From NCBI RefSeq assembly GCF_020614395.1, contig NZ_CP085324.1, positions 1,865,564 through 1,929,563 on the forward strand: a DNA stretch of 64,000 bases, in the 5' to 3' direction. Below the pieces are notes generated by a model, which did no database searches, was not told the origin of the DNA, and worked only from the letters and a program-made list of their open reading frames with translations. Of this stretch, positions 44,100-52,448 are shown piece after piece (position 1 is the first letter of the stretch; each line of letters starts with the position of its first letter). Position numbers and translations under genes: made by a program. The stretch comes from Salarchaeum japonicum (lineage in GTDB: Archaea > Halobacteriota > Halobacteria > Halobacteriales > Halobacteriaceae).

Positions 44100-45254
44100 T
44101 TAGAGGGTGTTCGACTCGATGTCCCGCGGGAAGTACGTCAGTCGGTCGGTGCCGTCCTCCGTGATGGCGACCGTGTCGGAGTGCCGGTAGCCGTACGTGT
44201 CCGTGTAGATGCCGGGTTCGATGGTGTAGACGTGCCCGGGTTCCATGGTGCCGTCCGCGCCCGCGTCGATGTACGGCGGTTCGTGCGCGCCCAGCCCGAT
44301 GTTGTGGCCGACGTGGTGCTGGGCGTGCTCCGCGACGCCCTGCTCCGCGAAGTACTCCGTGACGAGGTCGTCCACGTACGCGAGTTCGACGCCCGGGCCG
44401 AGCGCGTCGATGGCGATAGTCTGGGCTTCGAGCATCAACTCGAAGTAGTCCGCCTGCTCGTCGCTGGGTTCGCCGACGAACATCGTGCGTTCGAGTTCGG
44501 AGTGGTAGCCGTCCACGTTCGCCGTCGCACCAGTCACCAGCACGTCGCCCTCCCGGAGGCGCTCGTTCGCCGTGTGGCCGTGCGGAAGCCGGGTCTGCTC
44601 GCCCGCGATGTAGCCCGCGTGCACGGGCCCGTCGCCGCGCGTCCGCACCGCGTACTCGTCGCCGAGCGCGTCCAGCATCGCCCGCGACCCCTCCAGGGAC
44701 GCCCGCTGGCTCACCGTCACCGGATGCGCGCCCGCCTCCGTGTGCTCCGCGAGGTAGCGGTGCGCGAGGTTCGCCCAGCGCGCCGACTCACGAATCAACT
44801 CGATTTCCGCATTCGATTTCGCGTACCGCAGCCGCGCCACCCAGTCCTGGCTCTCCACGTCCACGAACTCGGAGAGCGCCGGCCCCTCGTAGCCCATCAC
44901 GCCCGGCGCGCCGTCCATGTCCGCCGCCACCGACGCCGCACCGAGGTCGTCCAACATTCCCGCCGCCGTCTCCACCGGCGCACCCTGCGGATAATCGAAG
45001 TACGAATACACCGCGTCGATGCGCGGGTTCCCCGAGACGCGCTCGACCTCCAACCGCGGCACCGTAATCGCCACCTCGTCTATCGTCACCGCGAGCACGA
45101 CCGGGCGCTCCGTCCGAATGTGCGCGAACCCAGACACGTACTCGATACTCGTCGCGCCGAACCACACGCCGGCGTCCACGCCAGCGTCCGCGATACGGTC
45201 GCGAACCGCGTCCAACCGCCGGTCGAACTCGCCCCCGGGAACCTCCGTGTGCAT
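44100..45254 (-). CDS. M24-family (creatinase/aminopeptidase P fold) protein with altered metal site
   Basis: 384 residues from ATG 45254. N-terminal creatinase-like domain (to about 125) and a pita-bread C-terminal domain. GATANVDGYHSELERTMF stands where metallopeptidases read D-x-G...GY-x-S-D...T-R-T: the first Asp is Gly and the second is Glu. HNIGLGAHEPP and TIEPGIY keep the His and one Glu. RHSDTVAITEDGTD has Ser in place of the last Glu ligand. Three of five metal ligands are changed, as in creatinase (GY...LERT). Usually labelled Xaa-Pro aminopeptidase; a metal-free hydrolase is at least as likely. Confidence 0.85.
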   Translation of the reverse strand: MHTEVPGGEFDRRLDAVRDRIADAGVDAGVWFGATSIEYVSGFAHIRTERPVVLAVTIDEVAITVPRLEVERVSGNPRIDAVYSYFDYPQGAPVETAAGMLDDLGAASVAADMDGAPGVMGYEGPALSEFVDVESQDWVARLRYAKSNAEIELIRESARWANLAHRYLAEHTEAGAHPVTVSQRASLEGSRAMLDALGDEYAVRTRGDGPVHAGYIAGEQTRLPHGHTANERLREGDVLVTGATANVDGYHSELERTMFVGEPSDEQADYFELMLEAQTIAIDALGPGVELAYVDDLVTEYFAEQGVAEHAQHHVGHNIGLGAHEPPYIDAGADGTMEPGHVYTIEPGIYTDTYGYRHSDTVAITEDGTDRLTYFPRDIESNTL

Positions 45255-45344
45255 ACCGACAGCGACCACAACCACCCCGAAAAAACTCCGCCTCCCGGAA
45301 AACCCGCCACCACGCCCTTCCGACCACACCACCACACGCCACGC

Positions 45345-45470
45345 GTGAACACCCACACCAAAGTCCTGCTCGTCGGCGCAGTCCTCTTCGCACTCCCCAT
45401 CCCCGGCACGTTCGTCCTCGGCGCGCTCATCCTCCTCACCGGCACCGCCCTCTACTGGCTCGACAACTAA
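45345..45470 (+). CDS. small two-helix membrane protein
   Basis: 41 residues from GTG 45345: VNTHTKVLLVGAVLFALP, IPGTFVLGALILLTGTALYWLDN. Two short hydrophobic segments separated by PIPG. Similar short LVLGA-LF-LP-PGTF proteins occur in haloarchaea. Divergent from the M24 gene. Function unknown; very short frame, hence moderate confidence. Confidence 0.6.
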   Translation: MNTHTKVLLVGAVLFALPIPGTFVLGALILLTGTALYWLDN

Positions 45471-45583
45471 CGCCGAAAACCCCGTTCAACCCGCATCCAC
45501 TCACACAGAGTTCGCGGCCAACAGAACACGCACCCGGCGTTTACGGAGCTTCGGCTTCTGCGTGGAATCGACGGCAGGAGGAG

Positions 45584-45605
45584 TCCGCCCTCCCGAGTTT
45601 GAACT
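45584..45605 (-). repeat. decayed copy of the tRNA-Tyr 3' end
   Basis: TCCGCCCTCCC, two or three changed bases, then TTTGAAC: the acceptor 3' strand and T arm of tRNA-Tyr, 119 bp beyond the true tRNA end. The bases between resemble those between the tRNA-Ser copies. Confidence 0.75.
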
Positions 45606-45702
45606 CCGTCAGACGACGCGCTCACTTCGCTCGCGCGCTGCGACTGACGTGCTCAAATCTGGTCACGTGGCGTTTCACGACTCACTCCGTTCGTCGAAAA
45701 AG

Positions 45703-45776
45703 TCCGCCCTCCCCGATTTGAACGGGGGGCAAGCCGATCTACAGTCGGCTGCTCTACCAGTCTGAGCTAAGGGCGG
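45703..45776 (-). tRNA. tRNA-Tyr (anticodon GTA)
   Basis: 74 nt. Acceptor CCGCCCT / AGGGCGG with discriminator A, D arm GCTC...GAGC, anticodon stem GCCGA / TCGGC with loop CTGTAGA (anticodon GTA), short variable loop, T arm CCCCG-TTCAAAT-CGGGG. C1-G72 is the archaeal tyrosine identity pair. CCA not encoded; no intron. Confidence 0.96.
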
Positions 45777-45894
45777 TCGTACTCAGTCGTAACCGCTGAT
45801 TCGGATAAAAGGGTTATCATTCGGGAGGCGTGTGACAGCGTCCGACAGCGGCGGTAGGTTGATGTGGGAGACGTTAGTAGGTCTTGGTGAGTCG

Positions 45895-46419
45895 ATGAGT
45901 AAGATAACGTTCCGGGCGGACGACGACCTCGTTCGGGCGGTGGAGTCGCTCGACGCGTCGAAGAGCGAGGTGATGCGGGACGCCCTCCGCGCGTACCTCG
46001 ACGAGCGCGCGGGCGGTGCGGAGCGGGGGTCGTCGCGCGAGCGCGGGTCGTTGGACGCGCTGGTGGCGGAGCGCGTGGACGAACTCGTCGCGGAACGTCT
46101 CGGGAGCGCGAGGAGCGCGCAGGATATCAACGTAAACGTCAGTGTTGACGGCCAGAATGCCGATTCGGGGAGTTCTGTCGGGCGCGCTACGGACGTGGCG
46201 GAACGTCGCGAACGGGATGAGTCGTCGTCGGACGAGCTGTCGCGGACGTGCGCGCAGTGCGGGGACGACCTGGCGTCCGGGCACGTGTACTGCCCGAACT
46301 GCGGGGAGAAGGCGAGTAAACGCGCGTTCTGCGAGTGCGGCGGGGAGCTGCGGCCTGAATGGGCGTTCTGCCCGGAGTGCGGGCGTCGAACGGCGTCTAC
46401 GGGCATCGTGGAACGGTAA
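45895..46419 (+). CDS. cdrL: CdrL-like RHH protein with two zinc ribbons
   Basis: 174 residues from ATG 45895. N-terminal ribbon-helix-helix (MSKITFRADDDLVRAVESLDASKSEVMRDALRAYLDERA, residues 1-39), a middle helical/disordered part (VAERVDELVAERLGSARSAQDINVNVSVDG), then two zinc ribbons: CAQCGDDLASGHVYCPNCG and CECGGELRPEWAFCPECG. This is the architecture and position of the long partner of the cdrS-cdrL pair upstream of ftsZ2 in Halobacterium and Haloferax. Probably a DNA-binding division regulator. Confidence 0.82.
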   Translation: MSKITFRADDDLVRAVESLDASKSEVMRDALRAYLDERAGGAERGSSRERGSLDALVAERVDELVAERLGSARSAQDINVNVSVDGQNADSGSSVGRATDVAERRERDESSSDELSRTCAQCGDDLASGHVYCPNCGEKASKRAFCECGGELRPEWAFCPECGRRTASTGIVER

Positions 46420-46477
46420 GTCACTCGTTCCCAGCCCCCATTAACTATTTACGTCATTACATAGATTGTTGGTGTAC

Positions 46478-46495
46478 GTAAGACGGGCGTCTTAC
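46478..46495. promoter_or_regulatory. cdrS operator dyad 1
   Basis: Perfect 7-4-7 palindrome GTAAGACGGGCGTCTTAC, 79-96 bp before cdrS. A likely site for the RHH dimers encoded on either side (CdrL or CdrS). Confidence 0.7.
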
Positions 46496-46541
46496 ACAGA
46501 ACCCATCGACTGCGGCATAGTACGCCGCGTCCGGGCGCGAT

Positions 46542-46559
46542 GTAAGACAAACGGCTTAC
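46542..46559. promoter_or_regulatory. cdrS operator dyad 2
   Basis: Same 7-4-7 layout, GTAAGACAAACGGCTTAC, one mismatch from perfect symmetry. 64 bp (about six helical turns) after dyad 1 and 14 bp before the cdrS ATG, where it would cover the transcription start. Confidence 0.68.
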
Positions 46560-46573
46560 TGGGGAAACAAACT

Positions 46574-46738
46574 ATGGAGCGTGTGACTCTCCGGATACCA
46601 CGGCAGCAAATCGAGGAGGTCGAGCGGATGGTCGAGCGGGGGAAGTACCCCAATCGTAGCGAAGCCATCCGGTCCGCCGTCCGCGAGATGCTTGACGAAC
46701 AGCAAGAGAACAGCCCGAAAAACTGGGCCAAGGTGTAA
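46574..46738 (+). CDS. cdrS: CdrS-type ribbon-helix-helix cell-division regulator
   Basis: 54 residues from ATG 46574, essentially a bare RHH domain: [20 protein letters not shown] (ribbon and helix A), [18 protein letters not shown] (turn and helix B). CdrS is an essential regulator of ftsZ2 and division in haloarchaea, acting as a dimer. Its ATG is 3 bp... its stop lies 3 bp before ftsZ2, so it is co-transcribed with its known target. The two 18-bp dyads upstream suggest autoregulation. Confidence 0.9.
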   Translation: MERVTLRIPRQQIEEVERMVERGKYPNRSEAIRSAVREMLDEQQENSPKNWAKV

Positions 46739-46741
46739 ACA

Positions 46742-47941
46742 ATGCAGGATATAGTCAACGAGGCCCTCGAAAACGCCGAGAAAGAGCAGCGAGACATGAG
46801 CGACGCCAGCAGTGACGGAGACGAGTTCGGCGACCCCCGAATCGTCATCGTCGGCTGCGGCGGCGCCGGAAACAACACCGTCAATCGCCTCTACAACATC
46901 GGCGTCGAGGGCGCTGACACCGTGGCCATCAACACGGACAAACAGCACCTCAAGATGATCGAGGCCGACACGAAGATTCTCGTCGGGAAGTCCCTGACGA
47001 ACGGCCTCGGCGCGGGCGGCGACCCCTCGATGGGCGAGCGCGCCACCGAAATGGCGCAGGGCACCATCAAGGAAGTCCTCGGGGACGCAGACCTCGTGTT
47101 CGTCACCGCCGGCATGGGCGGCGGCACGGGAACGGGCGCGGCACCCGTCGTCTCCAGCATCGCAAAAGAGCAGGGCGCAATCGTCGTCGGAATGGTCTCC
47201 ACGCCGTTCAACGTCGAGCGCGCGCGCACGGTGAAGGCCGAGGAAGGCCTCGAAAAGCTCCGCGACGAAGCGGACTCCATCATCGTGCTGGACAACAACC
47301 GCCTGCTCGACTACGTCCCGAACCTCCCGATCGGCAAGGCGTTCAGCGTGATGGATCAGATCATCGCCGAGACCGTCAAGGGAATCTCGGAGACCATCAC
47401 CCAGCCGAGCCTCATCAACCTCGACTACGCGGACATGACCGCCATCATGAACCAGGGCGGCGTCGCCGTCATGCTCGTCGGGGAGACCCAGGACAAGAAC
47501 AAGACCGAGGAAGTGGTGAAGGACGCGATGAACCACCCGCTCCTCGACGTGGACTACCGCGGCGCGAGCGGCGGCCTCGTCCACATCACGGGCGGCCCCG
47601 ACCTCACGCTCAAAGAGGCCGAGGGCATCGCCGACCACATCACGGAACGCCTCGACGCGTCCGCGAACGTCATCTGGGGCGCGCGCATCCAGGAGAACTA
47701 CAAGGGCAAGGTGCGCGTCATGGCCATCATGACGGGCGTCCAGTCCGCGCAGGTGCTGGGGCCGAGCACCCAGAAGCAGGCGGACAAGTCCCGGCAGGAA
47801 CTCCAGGACGTGGACACGAACCCGTCCCGTGACGTGGACGCGCAGACCCAGACCGGGAGCACGGGCTCTCAGTGGGGCGCGCACTCCGACGGCGGCGAGG
47901 ACGAAGTCGAGCAGAACAACGGCCTCGACGTCATCCGATAA
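46742..47941 (+). CDS. ftsZ2: cell division protein FtsZ2
   Basis: 399 residues. N-terminal acidic extension (1-30), GTP-binding [17 protein letters not shown] (34-50), tubulin signature GGGTGTG (126-132), T7 loop NLDYADM, and a long acidic disordered C-terminus ending NNGLDVIR. Haloarchaea have FtsZ1 and FtsZ2; FtsZ2 drives ring constriction. The call as FtsZ2 rests on the cdrS gene before it and ncsA after it, the same order as in Haloferax. Confidence 0.93.
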   Translation: MQDIVNEALENAEKEQRDMSDASSDGDEFGDPRIVIVGCGGAGNNTVNRLYNIGVEGADTVAINTDKQHLKMIEADTKILVGKSLTNGLGAGGDPSMGERATEMAQGTIKEVLGDADLVFVTAGMGGGTGTGAAPVVSSIAKEQGAIVVGMVSTPFNVERARTVKAEEGLEKLRDEADSIIVLDNNRLLDYVPNLPIGKAFSVMDQIIAETVKGISETITQPSLINLDYADMTAIMNQGGVAVMLVGETQDKNKTEEVVKDAMNHPLLDVDYRGASGGLVHITGGPDLTLKEAEGIADHITERLDASANVIWGARIQENYKGKVRVMAIMTGVQSAQVLGPSTQKQADKSRQELQDVDTNPSRDVDAQTQTGSTGSQWGAHSDGGEDEVEQNNGLDVIR

Positions 47942-48001
47942 CCGAACAGCCGGTCACGCGCCCGTCGCACAGTTCCCCAGTTCGTGGGACACCGGGGTGC
48001 G

Positions 48002-48970
48002 TCAGACCGACTGAACGGCGTCGACCAGCGCGCACTTCCGGCACACGTCGCGCGTCGTCGGCGCGCCGCACTCCGCGCAGGAGTCCAGTTCGGACTCCGG
48101 CTCACCGCCACGATACTTTTCCGCCGCAAGTCCCGCCAACTCCTCGTAGCCTGCCATAATCGAGTGTCGCGTCCCGGGATGGTTCTCCTCCAGCGACAGC
48201 AGGAGGTCTTGGATTTCGCCGCGGAACGCCTCGCTCGAATGCGGGCACTCCGCCATGTGCACGGGCAAGTCCTGGAGCTGGGCGTAGAGCGCGACCTCCT
48301 TCTCGGGCACGTCCCGGAGCGGTTTCGCGCGCGGCACCATCTCCTCGCGGGTCTCGCGCTCGTCGAACCCGCCGAGCGAGGCGTCGAAGTGCTTCGCGAC
48401 CTGCTCGACGTTCCCCTCGAAGATGTTCATCAGCGCGGTCTCGGCCTCGTCGTCGAGGTTGTGGCCGGTGAGGAGTTTGTCCGCGTCGTACTCGTCGGCG
48501 TACCGCGCCAGGATGTCGCGACGGAACACCCCACAGTAGGCGCAGGGAGCCATGTTCTCCGGGTCGTCCTCGACCACGTCGTCCATCTCCAGGTCGAACT
48601 CGTCGCGGTACGTCACGAGTTCGTGGCGCACGTCGAGGTCGGCGGTGAGGTCCTCGCACGCGTCCACGGACGCGTCACGGTAGCCCTCGATGCCCTCGTG
48701 GATGGTGAGGCAGACGAGTTCCACCCGGGGGTCGTCGGCGAACGTGTCGTGGAGTATCTTCGTGAGAACGACGGAGTCCTTCCCGCCGGAGAGTCCGACC
48801 ACCCACGTCTGGGGGTTCTCCGGGGTGGCGTCCCGCGGAAGCAAGTCGTCCTCGCGGACGCGGCGGCGCACCCGGCGTTCCACGGACTCGAAGAAGTGCG
48901 TGTCGCAGAGATGCGTCCCCGAGTACGCGGCGTGCATCACCGCCTCGCGGTCGCACTTGGTGCAGTCCAT
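48002..48970 (-). CDS. ncsA: tRNA 2-thiolation protein NcsA (TtuA/Ncs6 family)
   Basis: 322 residues from ATG 48970 (MDCTKCDREAVMHAAYSGTHLC). N-terminal zinc finger (CTKC...HLC..H), PP-loop VVGLSGGKDSV (about 61-71), catalytic CAYCG (about 128-132) and later DKLLTGHNLDDEAETALMN, plus a C-terminal zinc finger CAECGAPTTRDVCRKC. It adds sulfur to U34 of tRNA-Lys/Glu/Gln, using SAMP2-bound sulfur in Haloferax. Next to ftsZ2 as in related genomes. A longer start at 49015 is unlikely. Confidence 0.92.
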   Translation of the reverse strand: MDCTKCDREAVMHAAYSGTHLCDTHFFESVERRVRRRVREDDLLPRDATPENPQTWVVGLSGGKDSVVLTKILHDTFADDPRVELVCLTIHEGIEGYRDASVDACEDLTADLDVRHELVTYRDEFDLEMDDVVEDDPENMAPCAYCGVFRRDILARYADEYDADKLLTGHNLDDEAETALMNIFEGNVEQVAKHFDASLGGFDERETREEMVPRAKPLRDVPEKEVALYAQLQDLPVHMAECPHSSEAFRGEIQDLLLSLEENHPGTRHSIMAGYEELAGLAAEKYRGGEPESELDSCAECGAPTTRDVCRKCALVDAVQSV

Positions 48971-49011
48971 GCCCCAGATTGCGGGGGCGCGCGTTTCACC
49001 GTTTCGCACCC

Positions 49012-49024
49012 CCATAAACTATAT
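49012..49024 (+). promoter_or_regulatory. TATA region of the RuBisCO gene
   Basis: CATAAACTATATG, AT-rich in a GC-rich surrounding, about 65-77 bp before the ATG at 49089; this would give a 5' leader of about 45-50 nt, longer than most here. A similar sequence occurs at 58662-58692. Confidence 0.5.
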
Positions 49025-49088
49025 GTCGAGATATCAAATCCGGTTGCGGCGGCAGTGTTTTGATGCTGCGGGGTGCAGTTTCGGGTCT

Positions 49089-50336
49089 ATGACGGGAATC
49101 ACGTACGAGGACTTCATCGACCTCGACTACGAACCGGCGGACGACGAACTCGTCTGTGACTTCCGCGTCACGCCCGCAAGCGACATGGACATGGAGTCCG
49201 CGGGCAGTCGGGTCGCCTCCGAGAGCTCGAACGGCACGTGGGCGGAACTCCAGGTCGAGGGGAGCATCACGGACTTGAGCGCGACCTGTTTCGACATCCA
49301 GGGCGACCGCATCAGGGTCGCGTACCCGGACGCGCTCTTCGAGCACGGGAACATGCCCCAGGTGCTCTCCTGCATCGCGGGCAACATCCTCGGAATGAAA
49401 GCCGTCGAGCGCATCCGACTGCTCGACTGCGACTGGCCGGAACCCCTCACGAGCTCGTTCCCCGGCCCCCAGTACGGAACGAGCGTTCGCTCGGAACTCC
49501 TGGACGCCGCCGACCGCCCCATCACCGCCACCGTCCCGAAACCCAAGGTCGGCCTCAGCACCGACCAGCACGTCCAGGTCGCCTACGAGGCGTGGACGGG
49601 CGGCATCGACCTCCTCAAGGACGACGAGAACCTCACCGACCAGTCGTTCAATCGGTACGAAGACCGGCTCTACCAGTCGCTCGAACGCCGCGACGAGGCC
49701 GAGGAGGAGACGGGCGAGCGCAAGAGCTACCTCGTGAACGTCACCGGGACGGGCGACCAGATGCTCGAACGCGTTCAGATGGCCGCGGACGCCGGCTGCG
49801 AGTTCGTGATGGTGGACGTCGTCACCGCCGGCTGGGCCGCCGTCCAGCAAGTACGCGAACTCACCGAGGAAGAAGGGCTGGCGATTCACGCGCACCGCGC
49901 GATGCACGCGGCGTTCGACCGCGTCCCCGACCACGGCGTGTCGATGCGCGCGCTCGCGCAGGTCGCGCGGCTCTGCGGCGTCGACCACATCCACACCGGC
50001 ACCGCCGACCTCGGAAAACTCGAAAACGAGGACACCGCCGGCATCAACGAGTGGCTGGCGAGCGACCTCCACGGCCTCAAGGACGTGCTCCCGATGGCGT
50101 CCGGCGGCCTCCACCCCGGCCTCGTCCCCGAGCTCGTCGACCGCATCGGCACCAACATCGGCATCCAGGCCGGCGGCGGCGTGCACGGCCATCCCGACGG
50201 CACGCACGCCGGCGCGAAAGCCCTCCGCCAATCCATCGACGCCGCCGTCGCCGGCATCGACATCGAAGAGTACGCCGACACCCACCCCGAACTCCGCACC
50301 GCCCTCGACAAGTGGGGAACCGAAACGCCGCGCTGA
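49089..50336 (+). CDS. rbcL: type III ribulose-bisphosphate carboxylase large subunit
   Basis: 415 residues from ATG 49089. Catalytic residues present: TVPKPKVGL (Lys 151, 153), GGIDLLKDDEN (carbamylated Lys 177, Asp 179, Glu 180), AIHAHRAMH (His near 267), loop 6 TADLGKLENE (Lys 310), SGGLHPG and GGGVHGHP (phosphate binding). The form is archaeal type III, which works in AMP/nucleoside degradation: it carboxylates RuBP made from AMP through ribose-1,5-bisphosphate. The partner AMP phosphorylase and R15P isomerase genes are not in the window. Confidence 0.95.
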   Translation: MTGITYEDFIDLDYEPADDELVCDFRVTPASDMDMESAGSRVASESSNGTWAELQVEGSITDLSATCFDIQGDRIRVAYPDALFEHGNMPQVLSCIAGNILGMKAVERIRLLDCDWPEPLTSSFPGPQYGTSVRSELLDAADRPITATVPKPKVGLSTDQHVQVAYEAWTGGIDLLKDDENLTDQSFNRYEDRLYQSLERRDEAEEETGERKSYLVNVTGTGDQMLERVQMAADAGCEFVMVDVVTAGWAAVQQVRELTEEEGLAIHAHRAMHAAFDRVPDHGVSMRALAQVARLCGVDHIHTGTADLGKLENEDTAGINEWLASDLHGLKDVLPMASGGLHPGLVPELVDRIGTNIGIQAGGGVHGHPDGTHAGAKALRQSIDAAVAGIDIEEYADTHPELRTALDKWGTETPR

Positions 50337-50464
50337 AGGGCGACGTACTGATTTTCGGAGAGTAGTCGAACCAGAACGACGACCGCGAGGAGAAGTCCCG
50401 CGAGCGCGAGCGCGAGCACGTCGCACTCGTTCGCCGCGGGGAGGACCGGCCGGAACGCGGCCCG

Positions 50465-51277
50465 CTACGCCTCGGTGGCGTCCGGAACGCGGCCGACCGT
50501 GACGTAGAACGGAATCATCGCACGCCGGCGGTAGGCTTCGTCCTGCATCTGGGTGACCGCCGACCGCCCCATCTCGCGCCACGCGGAGCGGAGGCGGTCG
50601 TACTCGCTTCCCGTCATTCCGCCGGCTTCGAGCGTCGGGCGCTGTTCGGCGAGCCGGCTCGCCGTCGCCTTCCGCTGTGCGGACTCCAGTTCCGCGGGCG
50701 AGTACGGCGGTTCGACCGTGCGGACGTGTTCGTGCCGCCGCGTCCGCACGTCCACGAGGCCGGCGTCCTCGAACACGCTGGCGGCGCTCCGGCCGAGCGT
50801 CACGTCCGTCTCGACGCCCTCGATGTACGTTTGGCGCGCGGACTCCGCGAGCGACGCCTCGTCCGGAACCGTCGATTCGACCCGCACCTCGCTGTTGTCC
50901 GGTTCGATTGCGGCGACGAGATCCGAGGACGCCCGCGAGAACTCCCGTACCGCCGCCACTGGGTTGGGGAGGTTTATCAGTAGCGCCTGACACGTCACGA
51001 GGTCGAACGCGCCGTCCCGGACGGGAAGCCGGGTCGCGTCCGCCTGCAATCGACCGTCCGCCGCGACGTGCGCGAGCAGGTCGCTGTCGGCGTCCGCCCC
51101 CACGACCTCGCCCGGCGACTCCTCCGCGAGCACGCGCGTCAGCTCGCCGGTTCCACACCCCACGTCCAGCACGCGCTCCCGGTCGCCGAGTGACAGCGGC
51201 GCGAGCGCCTCCCGGTTCTCCCACATCCCCCGCCGCGTGTCCGTCAAGTACTCCGCCGAAAACCGTCGCACGCCCAC
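50465..51277 (-). CDS. SAM-dependent class I methyltransferase
   Basis: 270 residues from a GTG at 51277 (VGVRRFSAEYLTDTRRGMW); another GTG six bases later is possible. Motif I VLDVGCGTGELTRVL (about 35-49), motif II near VVGADADSDLL, RLPVRDGAFDLVTCQALLINLPNP (motif III/post). The substrate domain (about 160-270) is unlike ubiquinone or tRNA enzymes I know. Single gene, downstream of the hairpin array that follows nfo on the same strand. Confidence 0.85.
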   Translation of the reverse strand: MGVRRFSAEYLTDTRRGMWENREALAPLSLGDRERVLDVGCGTGELTRVLAEESPGEVVGADADSDLLAHVAADGRLQADATRLPVRDGAFDLVTCQALLINLPNPVAAVREFSRASSDLVAAIEPDNSEVRVESTVPDEASLAESARQTYIEGVETDVTLGRSAASVFEDAGLVDVRTRRHEHVRTVEPPYSPAELESAQRKATASRLAEQRPTLEAGGMTGSEYDRLRSAWREMGRSAVTQMQDEAYRRRAMIPFYVTVGRVPDATEA

Positions 51278-51350
51278 GACTACAACCCCTGGTGAGAAAA
51301 ACGAACCGCCTCCACGCGACCGCTCACCACGCATCGCCCGCTCGATGGTT

Positions 51351-51540
51351 CGTGAATCTACGATTCACGTAGTCTCGCGGTTCCACCGCTCGACGGCTCG
51401 CGACGCTTACGCGTCGCGTAGTATCTCACGCCTCGCTACCGCTCAGCGTTCAGTCGTTCCGCGACGCTTACGCGTCGCGTAGTATCTCACGCCTCGCTAC
51501 CGCTCAGCGTTCAGTCGTTCCGCGACGCTTACGCGTCGCG
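51351..51540. repeat. array of four perfect stem-loops after nfo, two full 61-bp repeats
   Basis: Hairpins at 51351-51369 (CGTGAATC-TAC-GATTCACG), 51399-51418, 51460-51479 and 51521-51540 (each CGCGACGC-TTAC-GCGTCGCG). Units starting at 51399 and 51460 are 61-bp tandem repeats; the fourth hairpin overlaps the last codons and stop of nfo. The first hairpin has a different sequence but keeps perfect pairing. Confidence 0.9.
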
Positions 51541-52362
51541 TAGTTCCCGCACTTTCTCGATGTTCCACGCGAAGCCGCGGCCGTCCTCGTTCGGGGTTTC
51601 GAGGACGAGCGGCACGTCGCGGATGGCGTCGTGGTTGACGAACGCTGTCATGCCGTCGTCGCCGATGTGTCCCTCGCCGATGTGGGCGTGTTCGTCCTTG
51701 TTGGTGCCGCACTCGTGTTTCGAGTCGTTGAGGTGGACGCACGCGAGGTGGTCGAGGCCGATTTCGTCGTCGAACGCCTGGAGGGTTTCGTCGACGCCCG
51801 CGGGCGTGGAGAGGTCGTAGCCGGCGGCGAACGCGTGCGCGGTGTCGAGGCACACGTCGAGGTCTTGATTGGAGCGGTCGAGGACGCCCGCGAGGTGCGC
51901 GAAGTCGCCGCCGAGTTTGGTTCCCGACCCGGCGTCGGATTCGACGAGGACGGTGACGCTGTCCGGAATGCTGAGTTCGTCGAGCGCGCTCGCGGCGTTG
52001 TCGAGGCCGTTCTCGACGCCCGCGCCGGTGTGCGCGCCGAGGTGGACGTTCACGTACTCGATGCCGAGTTCGGCGGCAGCGTCCACTTCCTTCTGCATGG
52101 AGTCGATGGACTTCTCGCGGAGGTCGTCCTTCGGCGTGCAGAGGTTCACGAGGTAGGACGAGTGAATCACCCAGGGGCCGTCGAGTTCCGCGGTTGTTTC
52201 CTCGCGGAACGCGGCGGCTTCGTCGTCCCCGATGTTGGGGTCTTGCCAGACCTGGGGGGAGTGCGTGAATATCTGGCCGCAGTTCCCGCCGACGTCGACC
52301 TCGCGCTCGACGGCGTTGTCGACGCCGCCGGCGATGGAGACGTGTGCGCCTACTCTGAGCAT
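51529..52362 (-). CDS. nfo: deoxyribonuclease IV (AP endonuclease, EndoIV family)
   Basis: 277 residues from ATG 52362. TIM-barrel with [16 protein letters not shown] start, [63 protein letters not shown] and [12 protein letters not shown]: the His/Glu/Asp residues form the three-zinc site. It cleaves DNA 5' of abasic sites in base excision repair. The stop codon TAA lies within the loop of the last hairpin of the array at 51351-51540. Confidence 0.95.
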   Translation of the reverse strand: MLRVGAHVSIAGGVDNAVEREVDVGGNCGQIFTHSPQVWQDPNIGDDEAAAFREETTAELDGPWVIHSSYLVNLCTPKDDLREKSIDSMQKEVDAAAELGIEYVNVHLGAHTGAGVENGLDNAASALDELSIPDSVTVLVESDAGSGTKLGGDFAHLAGVLDRSNQDLDVCLDTAHAFAAGYDLSTPAGVDETLQAFDDEIGLDHLACVHLNDSKHECGTNKDEHAHIGEGHIGDDGMTAFVNHDAIRDVPLVLETPNEDGRGFAWNIEKVRELRDA

Positions 52363-52448
52363 ACGAGGAGTGCGTGGCGGGTGGACGAAAGCGCTTCGGA
52401 ACCGCCGGAGCACGAACGCTTTAGGCCGTCCCCGCCCTTCGTGGAGGT

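Noticed and set aside
49886-50419. Minus-strand frame opposite the end of rbcL, starting with a hydrophobic stretch (MLALALAGLLLAVVVLV)
   Set aside because: Most of it is antisense to the conserved RuBisCO C-terminus and has shadow-frame composition; only some 80 bp lie outside. It might be a gene remnant, but nothing supports expression.
51399-51540. Regularly spaced repeats as a CRISPR array
   Set aside because: The spacers are themselves identical (61-bp tandem units), the repeats are hairpins overlapping the nfo stop codon, and there are no cas genes in the window.
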